Positions 51,377 through 58,805 of a stretch of DNA of 64,000 nt are shown piece by piece. The notes beneath the pieces were generated by a model, which saw only the letters and a program-made list of their open reading frames with translations, was not told the origin of the DNA and made no database searches. Position 1 is the first letter of the stretch. Each line of letters opens with the position of its first letter. Both the position numbers and the translations under genes were made by a program. The DNA comes from Sorangium aterium. Lineage in GTDB: Bacteria; Myxococcota_A; Polyangia; Polyangiales; Polyangiaceae. Location of the stretch: assembly GCF_028368935.1 (NCBI RefSeq), contig NZ_JAQNDK010000003.1, positions 1,116,001 to 1,180,000 on the forward strand, in the 5' to 3' direction.

Positions 51377-53544
51377 CGAAGAAGACGGCCATCGCGCGCA
51401 TCGAGACGGGGGTGCGAAACCTGGATGCGCTGTTCGGGGGGGGGCTGCCGAAGGGGTCGATCGTCGTCATCGCCGGCCCGCCGGGCGCGGGCAAGACGAT
51501 CCTCACCCAGCAGATCTGCTTCCACAACGCCTCGGCCAGGACCCGGGTCCTCTACTTCAGCACGCTCTCGGAGCCGACCGCGAAGACGCTGCGCTACCTG
51601 AATCAGTTCGACTTCTTCGACGCCGGGAAGATCGACGGGGGAATCCAGTTCGTCGACCTCGGCGCCATCCTCCGGACGAAGGGCCTCGACGGCGCCTTTC
51701 GGCTCGTCATGGATCACGTCAAGAAGGTCAAGCCGTCCATGGTCGTCATCGACAGCTTCAAGGTCTTCGACGACCTCGCCAAGTCCAAGGAAGAGCTCCG
51801 GAAGTTCGGCTACGAGCTCGCGATCAACCTCATGGCGTGGGAGACCACCACCTTCTTCCTCGGAGAGTTCGGGCAGAGCGACATCGAGACCAACCCGCTG
51901 TTCTCGATCGTCGACGGGCTGATCATGATCAACCAGCGCCAGGAGTCCGGCGAGCAGCGGCGGGTCATCCAGATCGTCAAGATGCGCGGCACCGACCACA
52001 GCCGCGAGGAGCACTCGTTCGCCATCACACGGGCCGGCATCGACGTGTTCGCGCCCCGCTTCACCATCCACCGGGCGGCTGTCGAGGGCAAGGAGCCGCG
52101 CCTCAAGACGGGCATCTCGAGGCTCGACGAGCTCCTCGGAGACGGGATCCCGCGTGGCTCCACCCTCCTCATCGCCGGCGTGGCGGGGACCGGCAAGACG
52201 GTGCTCTCGCTCGAGTTCATCTACCGCGGCGCGAAGGCCGGCGAGAAGGGGATATTCTTCTCCTTCGAGGAGAGCGAGGCGCGGCTGCGCGCCACCGCCC
52301 GTGGCCTCGGCTGGGACCTCGACGCCGAGATCGAGCGCGGGATGGTCGAGATCGTCTTCATCCCGCAGCCCGACATCCTGGTGGAGGGGCACCTGCTCAT
52401 GATCAGCGAGCGGATCCTCGGCATGAAGGCGCGGCGCGTGGTCGTCGATTCGGTCTCGGTCTTCCTGCACAAGGTCAGGGACCCGCAGGTAGACCGAGAG
52501 AAGGTCTTCCAGCTCGCCAGCGTCATCCACAACGCGCAGGCGGTCGGCTTCCTCGCCACCGACATCCCCTACGGCACCAACCAGATCAGCCGCTTCGGCG
52601 TCGAGGAGACCGTGGTCGACGGGGTCATCCTCCTCTCCTCGACGGAGGAAGGGCTCGAGCGCCAGCGCTACATCGAGATCTACAAGCTCAGGAACACCGC
52701 CCACCTCAGGGGCCGGCACAGCGTCCTCATCGGCCCGGGCGGGCTCATCGTCTATCCCCGTTACAACGCGGAGGCGGCGTTCGGCGAGCCGCCGCCCCCC
52801 CTGGACACGGCGCGGCGCCTGCCCTCCGGCGTGCCCGGGCTCGACGGGCTGCTCGGCGGAGGGCTGCTCGAGCGCAGCGTCACCCTCCTCTCCGGGAGCG
52901 CGGGCATCGGGAAGAGCACCCTGTCGATGCAGTTCCTCCTCGAAGGCTGCCGCCGCGAAGAGCCGGGGCTCTACCTCGCCCTCGAGGAGGGGCCCGCACA
53001 GCTCATCAGGACCGCGGAGGCGCTGGGGCTGCCGCTCCAAGAGGCGATCGAGAAGGGGCTCGCCGAGGTCATCTATCTCTCGCGGGAGCGCGTCCGCCCG
53101 AGCCAGTTCCTCTCGCTCCTGACCGACAAGATCCGCACGCAGAAGACGCGTCGATTCGTCCTCGACAGCGTGAGCCACCTCGCGGCCGAGGGCATCGCGG
53201 AGGACGAGCTGCGGCAGCTTCTCTACGCGCTGATCACGCGGTTCAAGGCGCTCGGCGTGACTACCGTGCTCACGCTCGAATCGAGCGCGATGTACTCCAG
53301 CGAGACCGTCACCGACCGCAGGTTCTCTCCGGTGGCCGACAACCTCGTCGTGCTCCGGTACACGCCCATGCCGGGCGAGATCCGGCCGACCCTCATGGTC
53401 GTGAAGACGCGCGGCAGCGAGCACGATTTCGGCGCCTACCACTTCATCGTGGGGAAGGGCGGCGCCCGGATCGGGCGGCGCGCTGACCTGGGTGCCCCTC
53501 TGGCGGCGAAGAACATCGAGCGCCGGAGGCGCACGAAGAAATAG
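51373..53544 (+). CDS. KaiC-like ATPase with three RecA/KaiC domains
   Basis: The 723-residue protein contains three consecutive KaiC domains, each about 235 residues, where cyanobacterial KaiC has two. Walker A motifs are GPPGAGKT (35-42), GVAGTGKT (about 269-276) and GSAGIGKS (about 508-515); Walker B strands are MVVIDS, RVVVDS and RFVLDS. The catalytic Glu pair after the second strand is present in domains 2 (FSFEES) and 3 (LALEEG) but replaced in domain 1 (FSTLSEP). KaiC-like ATPases act as ATP-driven timing or signalling switches. It is coupled to the small gene before it, and the histidine-kinase gene starts 9 bp after its stop, suggesting a signalling pair. No kaiA or kaiB is seen. Confidence 0.9.
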   Translation: MTKKTAIARIETGVRNLDALFGGGLPKGSIVVIAGPPGAGKTILTQQICFHNASARTRVLYFSTLSEPTAKTLRYLNQFDFFDAGKIDGGIQFVDLGAILRTKGLDGAFRLVMDHVKKVKPSMVVIDSFKVFDDLAKSKEELRKFGYELAINLMAWETTTFFLGEFGQSDIETNPLFSIVDGLIMINQRQESGEQRRVIQIVKMRGTDHSREEHSFAITRAGIDVFAPRFTIHRAAVEGKEPRLKTGISRLDELLGDGIPRGSTLLIAGVAGTGKTVLSLEFIYRGAKAGEKGIFFSFEESEARLRATARGLGWDLDAEIERGMVEIVFIPQPDILVEGHLLMISERILGMKARRVVVDSVSVFLHKVRDPQVDREKVFQLASVIHNAQAVGFLATDIPYGTNQISRFGVEETVVDGVILLSSTEEGLERQRYIEIYKLRNTAHLRGRHSVLIGPGGLIVYPRYNAEAAFGEPPPPLDTARRLPSGVPGLDGLLGGGLLERSVTLLSGSAGIGKSTLSMQFLLEGCRREEPGLYLALEEGPAQLIRTAEALGLPLQEAIEKGLAEVIYLSRERVRPSQFLSLLTDKIRTQKTRRFVLDSVSHLAAEGIAEDELRQLLYALITRFKALGVTTVLTLESSAMYSSETVTDRRFSPVADNLVVLRYTPMPGEIRPTLMVVKTRGSEHDFGAYHFIVGKGGARIGRRADLGAPLAAKNIERRRRTKK

Positions 53545-53553
53545 GGGGAGGGG

Positions 53554-56295
53554 ATGAGCGCTGGCCGCCGGACGAAGGAACCGCCGAGAGCGCACCAGAA
53601 AGGGGCGAGGCGCGACGACGCGCGCGGCGAGCAGGAGCCGGCGCGGCGCGGCGGCGAGGATCCGGCCGCCGGAGGCCTCGAGCGCGCGTCCCCTCGCGTC
53701 CTGTACCTCTACGAGATCAGCAAACAGCTCACGCGCTTCGAGAGCGCCGAGCGGACGGCCCCGTCGGTCCTCACGACCCTCGCGCGGGCGCTCCCCATCC
53801 GCACCGCGCTCGTCCTCCTGGAGGTCCCGGGTCGCCCCGGGGTCAAGACCATCGTCTGGAGCGCCGAAGGTGTCGGCGCCGATCGACTCCAGGCAACCAG
53901 GTCCCATGCCGCGACCTCGTACGCTTACCTCACCGGCGCGGAGGCCACGCGGCCGGCCGATCTGGACGGCGAGCCGACCGCGACGAACGCGCCCTCCGGA
54001 CAGCCTGCCGGGGCTCCGCGGGCCGAGGCAGAGGAGCGCGGGAGCTTCCTCGTCCTCCCTCTCGTCATCGACCGCGGGCCGATCTTCGGCGTTCTCCAGA
54101 TCGAGGGCGCCGCCCGTCTGGAGGAGCCGGATCTCGTGTTCATGAACGCGGTGGTCAACCAGCTCGCGATCGCGCTCGATCGCCAGGCGATCATCGACGC
54201 CAAGCAGGCGGCCGCGGAGGCGGCGCGAGCAGCGGCCCAACGGAGGCAGGCCGAAGCCGACGAGCAGCGGGCCCTCGCCGAGGCGCTGCGGCAGCGTTAC
54301 GAGGCGCTCGTGGACAACCTCGCTCGATCGTTCGTCTGGGAGGCCGACGCGCGCACGCTCCAGGTCCTCTACGTGAGCGCGCAGGCCGAGGAGCTCCTCG
54401 GCTATCCGCGCGCGCGGTGGCTCGCGGAGCCCGACTTCTGGAGCCGCTGCACCGAGCCGGACGATCGCGGCGAGCTCGATCAGGCGCTCCGGAGGACGCT
54501 GGCCGCCGAGCGGGACCAGCGCTGCGACCATCGCTGTCGGACGGCGGACGGTCGCGTGCTCTGGCTCCACAGCGGCGTGCACCTGGTGAACGACAGCGCC
54601 GGCGCGCCTCGGCTTCAAGGCGTCTCGATGGACGTCACTCCCGCGAAGGAGGTGGAGGCGAGGGTCCGTGAGCAGCTCGAGTTCACGCGGGCGGTGACCG
54701 GCAGCATCGGCGAGGGCGTGCTCGCGATGGATCGCGAAGGGCGGATCACCTTCTTCAACCCCGCGGCCGAGCGCTTGCTCGGCTGGACGACGGAGGAGGT
54801 CGTGGGGCGGCGCGTCCAGGAGGTCGTCCAGATTCGACGCGCGGATGGGACGTCCGTACCCGACGAGGATCACCCCGCGCTGCGGGCGATCCGCACGGGC
54901 GAGCCGGTCCGGAGCGACGAGGACGTGGTTTCATGTCGGGACCGAGCGCCCTTGCACGTCAGCTGCACGTTCGCCCCTCTGCAGCGAGCAGGGCAGGTCT
55001 CGGGGGCGGTGCTCGTCTTCCGGGATATCATGGATGTGAAGCGAGCCGAGCAGGTGCAGCGATTGTTCGCGGAGGTCAGCGCGGTCCTCGCCTCCTCGCT
55101 CGACTACGCGGAGACGGTCTCCTCGGTGACGCGCCTGTCGGTGCACGCCCTGGCCGATCTCTACTTCGTCGACCTGGTCGACGAGAACGGCCGTGTCGAG
55201 CGCCTCGAGCCGACGTCCGCCGATCCCGCGAAGCAACGGCTGACCGAGCGGATGGAGGATTTCGCCCAACGACCGGGCAGGGAGACCCCGCAGGCGAAGG
55301 TGATGCGGACCGGCGAACCGCTCCTCATCCCTGAAATCACCGAGTCTGCCGTGGGGGCCGCCGCCCACGATCCGGGCCATCGAGGGTCCCTCCGCGCAGG
55401 AGGCTCGGGAGCGGTGATGGTGGTGCCGCTCGTGGCCCGCGGGCGGACGCTCGGCACGCTCACGTTCGTGACGACGGAGCCGAGCCGCCGCTACTCCGCC
55501 GCTGATCTGGCGGTGGCCGAAGAGGTGGCGCGCCGGGCCGCCATGGCCGTGGAGCATGCGCGCCTGTACCAGCACGCGCAGCGCGCCATTCGCACGCGGG
55601 ACGATTTCCTCGCCATCGTCTCTCACGACCTCAAGAACCCGTTGAGCGCCATCTTGACGGCCGCGGCTCTCCTCATGCGGACATTGCCGGCCGACGAGCA
55701 GGGAGCGCACGACAGGAGGAAGGCCGAGGTCATTCTCCTCGCCGCGCAGCGGATGCTCCGGATCATCGGCGATCTGCTCGACGTCGCCGCCATCGAGGCG
55801 GGTCGGCTGTCGATGGAGAAGCGGGGGCACGCGGCGGGCGCGCTCGTCCGCGACGCGATCGAGATGGAGCAGGCGCTGGCGACGCAGAAGCACCTGGTGC
55901 TGGAGGGCGAGATCCGCGGCGGGGGCGGCTTCGAGGTGCTCTGCGATCGCGAGAGGGTCCTCCAGGTCTTCGCGAACCTGATCGGCAATGCGATCAAGTT
56001 CACCGCGGAGGGAGGGGCCATCACGGTCCGAGCGGAGCCACGTGGCGACGAGGCGCTCTTCGCCGTGGCGGACACGGGGGCGGGGATCCGCGCCGACGAG
56101 CTCCCTCACATCTTCGATCGTTTCTGGCAGGTGGCGGAGACCGCGCGTCTGGGGACCGGGCTGGGGCTCACCATCGCGAAGGGCTTCGTGGAGGCCCTCG
56201 GCGGGAGGATCTGGGCGGAGAGTCAGTTCGGCGCTGGCGCCACGTTGTTCTTCACGCTCCCCCTCGCCCGGCCGGAGGGCGCCGCTGCCGGGTGA
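53554..56295 (+). CDS. Cytoplasmic histidine kinase GAF-PAS-PAS-GAF-HK paired with the KaiC-like gene
   Basis: From ATG 53554, after GGGGAGGGG, 913 residues. The order is a GAF domain (about 50-215), a coiled coil, PAS (about 248-365; EELLGYPRARWL), PAS (about 375-490; GEGVLAMDREGRITFFNPA), GAF (about 505-670), HisKA (IVSHDLKNPLSAI, His691) and HATPase (NLIGNAIKFT, DTGAGI, GTGLGLTIAKGF). There is no membrane helix and no receiver domain. It is 9 bp after the KaiC-like gene, so certainly in one operon. The kinase fold is complete, but its stop codon (TGA 56293-56295) falls inside the repeated AI-2E fragment, so a longer C-terminal tail may have been lost. Confidence 0.9.
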   Translation: MSAGRRTKEPPRAHQKGARRDDARGEQEPARRGGEDPAAGGLERASPRVLYLYEISKQLTRFESAERTAPSVLTTLARALPIRTALVLLEVPGRPGVKTIVWSAEGVGADRLQATRSHAATSYAYLTGAEATRPADLDGEPTATNAPSGQPAGAPRAEAEERGSFLVLPLVIDRGPIFGVLQIEGAARLEEPDLVFMNAVVNQLAIALDRQAIIDAKQAAAEAARAAAQRRQAEADEQRALAEALRQRYEALVDNLARSFVWEADARTLQVLYVSAQAEELLGYPRARWLAEPDFWSRCTEPDDRGELDQALRRTLAAERDQRCDHRCRTADGRVLWLHSGVHLVNDSAGAPRLQGVSMDVTPAKEVEARVREQLEFTRAVTGSIGEGVLAMDREGRITFFNPAAERLLGWTTEEVVGRRVQEVVQIRRADGTSVPDEDHPALRAIRTGEPVRSDEDVVSCRDRAPLHVSCTFAPLQRAGQVSGAVLVFRDIMDVKRAEQVQRLFAEVSAVLASSLDYAETVSSVTRLSVHALADLYFVDLVDENGRVERLEPTSADPAKQRLTERMEDFAQRPGRETPQAKVMRTGEPLLIPEITESAVGAAAHDPGHRGSLRAGGSGAVMVVPLVARGRTLGTLTFVTTEPSRRYSAADLAVAEEVARRAAMAVEHARLYQHAQRAIRTRDDFLAIVSHDLKNPLSAILTAAALLMRTLPADEQGAHDRRKAEVILLAAQRMLRIIGDLLDVAAIEAGRLSMEKRGHAAGALVRDAIEMEQALATQKHLVLEGEIRGGGGFEVLCDRERVLQVFANLIGNAIKFTAEGGAITVRAEPRGDEALFAVADTGAGIRADELPHIFDRFWQVAETARLGTGLGLTIAKGFVEALGGRIWAESQFGAGATLFFTLPLARPEGAAAG

Positions 56296-56740
56296 CCCAG
56301 CTCGCGATCGGCGAAGAGATGGCCGCGAGCGCGACGCCGAACAGCACCGGCACGAAGAACGGCTCCGCGTAGCGCACGGTGGCCACACACATTGCAATGC
56401 TGCCGCCGAACGAGTGCCCCACCAGATCGAAATCGCCGAGCCGGAGGGCACGGATCCATTCAGCGACCACGCCCGCATACCAGGCGACCGTATAGGGAGC
56501 GTCGGGCCGGGCCGAGTCGCCATGGCCGGGCAGGTCGAGCGCGACGACCCGGCGCCCTGCCGCAGCGAGCGCGGGGGCGAGGCGGTTCCAGGTTCGACAG
56601 CTATCGGACAGGCCGTGTACCAGGACCACGGGGCGCTGGCCCTCGCCGCCGTTCCGGGAGGGGCTCCACTCTTGCCAGTGGACCTCGCCAGCAGAAAGCA
56701 CGCGAACATGGCTGCGACACGTGACCGACATGTTCTTCAT
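56252..56740 (-). pseudogene. Chimera of hydrolase 5' part and AI-2E transporter fragment
   Basis: From the equivalent of ATG 49351 (here 56740) the product follows the hydrolase for about 121 codons, including GHSFGGS. At 56378 it switches abruptly to YAEPFFVPVLFGVALA and SWVTR, which belong to the N-terminal helices of the AI-2E protein. It then runs into sequence antisense to the kinase end and stops at 56252. The hydrolase acid and His are missing, so it should be inactive. The 86-bp AI-2E piece (56292-56377) corresponds to 44929-45014. Confidence 0.85.
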
Positions 56741-57055
56741 CAAGAGTTCGCACGAAGCGCCGCATCTGTCCAGATTGCACGGCTGAGATGGGGAGTTCGG
56801 GGGAGGGGCGCCGCGAAGCGAGCGTCGCGTCCAGTGTGGGTTTTGCAGCGCCGGCGTACGCCGTGCTGGGACGTGGAGCGGACCGCTGCCAGGCATCTGC
56901 CCTGACCCGGCATGCCCCTGCCGCCCTTTGCCGCCTTGTCGCCTCGGTGATGCGCCCGATGCCCTGGCCGGCCGCCCCAACTGGCGCACGGACAGAATCC
57001 GTGCCCCTGATTACCCATTGACGCCACGCTCGACTGAGAAGAGTCTAGCCGCGCC
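56378..57055. repeat. Long direct repeat, copy B
   Basis: This is the counterpart of 48985-49675 in the same orientation. Copies A and B bracket about 6.7 kb containing the small genes, the KaiC-like gene and the histidine kinase. Between 57056 and 57142 nothing is recognised except the run-in to the next gene. Confidence 0.85.
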
Positions 57056-57142
57056 GGGGAGTGGTGCGGTTCGTCAGCGAACCTGCGGCGAGCCGCGGGG
57101 CATGAGCTTAACCGTCGGACCAGTTTTGCGACTGGAGGCGAT

Positions 57143-57589
57143 ATGAAGGCCAGCGTAGTGCTGATCTGTGGCTTCGTTGCTGCGTGCAACTACGACATGG
57201 GTGAGTGCTACCTTCGGGATGGTCGTGGCGAGGGCGTCGGCGCAGGCATCATCACCCCGAGTGGCGCCGGAGGCTTCGGAGATGCGCCACCGGATCCGCA
57301 AGACGAGATGGAGCCTTCCGAATGCAGCGAAGCCGTTGAGGCGGCAGCCCAGGTGAATTGCGCATCCCCCGGCAGCCATGCGTGCGTAGACCAGTGTGAG
57401 GCGATCGGCGCCTACTGCGTTCATCACGCTTCGCATCCTTATAGCCCCAATAGCGGAGTTGGCGATCTGTACTGGTGCAAGGGCGGCAAGCCCACGTGGA
57501 CATGTTCTTATCAGTACTCGAATGGAGACAACTGCACTATTATCAATCCAATTGGAACTTGGCTCTGTCGATATCAGCTTGACAAATGA
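57143..57589 (+). CDS. Small cysteine-rich lipoprotein
   Basis: A 148-residue exported protein with a short signal and lipobox (MKASVVLICGFVAAC; lipidation near Cys15). The mature part has about ten cysteines in the last 90 residues (ECSEAVEAAAQVNC, CVDQCEAIGAYC, YWCKGGKPTWTC, NCTIINPIGTWLC), implying a compact disulfide-bonded domain. I do not recognise the family. GC is lower than average for the window. A cytoplasmic-looking gene follows 10 bp after its stop, so the two are probably co-transcribed. Confidence 0.7.
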   Translation: MKASVVLICGFVAACNYDMGECYLRDGRGEGVGAGIITPSGAGGFGDAPPDPQDEMEPSECSEAVEAAAQVNCASPGSHACVDQCEAIGAYCVHHASHPYSPNSGVGDLYWCKGGKPTWTCSYQYSNGDNCTIINPIGTWLCRYQLDK

Positions 57590-57599
57590 GGGCGAGCGA

Positions 57600-57950
57600 A
57601 TGACGCGTGAGCGGCAAGTGGCGCAGGCGCTCTCTGAGGGGCTCAACTGTCTCTCTGCGATCGTGGAGTCCCTCGACGGCGGGGCGTCGGCGTCCGAGCT
57701 CCCGGCGAATGAATGGTTAGGGACTCTGTGCGCGATGGGAGGCGCCTTCGATGCAATTCTATCTAAAGAGGTGACGACGACGCTAGTCGTGCGGCAGGCC
57801 GACCGTGACTTCGTCCAACGGTTGATCGGCTTGGTGCTGGAGTGGACGACTACGCGCCAACCTCCACAAGAGCTGCGGACGACGATCGAGTCCATTTTGA
57901 AGATCTTCGATCGTCGCGACGCCGAATCTGCTCCTGATACGCAGAAGTGA
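57600..57950 (+). CDS. Small soluble hypothetical protein
   Basis: From ATG 57600, 116 residues, probably all-helical (QVAQALSEGLNCLSAIVESL, DFVQRLIGLVLEW, LRTTIESILKIFDRR). No signal or membrane segment. The partner upstream is an exported cysteine-rich lipoprotein and the downstream gene encodes an anchored protein. A secreted-protein/cytosolic-protein pair of this kind can indicate toxin and immunity, but nothing in either sequence proves it. The upstream open frame to 57396 is shadow of the lipoprotein gene. Confidence 0.6.
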   Translation: MTRERQVAQALSEGLNCLSAIVESLDGGASASELPANEWLGTLCAMGGAFDAILSKEVTTTLVVRQADRDFVQRLIGLVLEWTTTRQPPQELRTTIESILKIFDRRDAESAPDTQK

Positions 57951-57986
57951 CGAGGCGCCCGCCGGCGTAGGAGCTCGAGAGGCGCG

Positions 57987-58643
57987 ATGACGACTCGCAG
58001 CTGGCTTGTGTTCGCACTCGTTGCCGGTATCGCTGGCGCATTCATTGGACGCGCCTCGCCGCGCGCGCCACCGAGCGTACAAGCGGTTCCGAGCGCATCG
58101 CCCCCGAGTTCGACTGCGGCATCTCCCCGCCGCGGCTGCAAAGAAGAGCGCACCGTTCTCGCCTCGACCAGGGCACAACTGGAACTCTGCATGGCTCTTC
58201 GTTCGCGGGTTCCCGAGGCCGAGCCATCTGGCGCCGCCAAGCCATCCGAGCCCGATCCTCTGGAATCCCAACCCTTCGACCAGCGCATGTCGAAGGTCGA
58301 GGAGATCCGTCGAAATCGCCGGCTCTTGGACGGCTATTCCGAGGCCGTGATCGTCCAGCACTACGATGGGAGAACCGGTGTCTACAAACCTGACGAATGG
58401 CTGGATCACGGCGATGGTTACATCGTCGCGCGCAAGTTGCCGAGCGGACGGATCGGATATTATGCAGGGCCAGACGCCGGACCACGCTCCGATCCTGCTG
58501 CATTCCGACCAACCAAGTCCACAATCGTCCTTGCGCCCGACTTTGTGCGTGAAGCAGACGGGGCGATTAGAGTACGTCGAGGTGCTTCAACCTGGATAAA
58601 GCGCAGACTCGGCGAGAGGGTCGATGAGCCTGCGAGTCCGTAG
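57987..58643 (+). CDS. Membrane-anchored exported protein
   Basis: A 218-residue protein with one N-terminal membrane helix (LVFALVAGIAGAFIG), a Pro/Ser linker, a pair of cysteines (RRGCKEERTVLAS, QLELCMALRS), and a C-terminal domain with charged helices and beta segments (VEEIRRNRRLLDGYSEAVIV, DGYIVARKLPSGRIGYYAGP). The family is unrecognised. A truncated relative of the anchor part lies at 49895. It follows the two small genes above by 36 bp in the same direction. Confidence 0.65.
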   Translation: MTTRSWLVFALVAGIAGAFIGRASPRAPPSVQAVPSASPPSSTAASPRRGCKEERTVLASTRAQLELCMALRSRVPEAEPSGAAKPSEPDPLESQPFDQRMSKVEEIRRNRRLLDGYSEAVIVQHYDGRTGVYKPDEWLDHGDGYIVARKLPSGRIGYYAGPDAGPRSDPAAFRPTKSTIVLAPDFVREADGAIRVRRGASTWIKRRLGERVDEPASP

Positions 58644-58805
58644 CTCATCGAGATCGGCGCAGAACCTCTTTCGGTCGCGCCGAGGCGCCGCCCGAAGAGC
58701 GGTCGGGCCAGGGCGGCGTGGGCGCGGAGAACCGCGCCGGGGGCGAGCTCTGTCGCGATGGGGAAGACGGCCCGCTCCGTCGATCGAGCTGGCCCGTAAC
58801 CCGGC

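Noticed and set aside
51373-53544. Classical circadian clock kaiABC locus
   Set aside because: No KaiA- or KaiB-like gene is nearby and the KaiC-like protein has three domains, so the standard oscillator is not supported.
48985-57055. Direct repeats interpreted as insertion-sequence ends
   Set aside because: No transposase is present, the repeats are hydrolase coding and upstream sequence, and there are no short terminal inverted repeats or target duplications visible.
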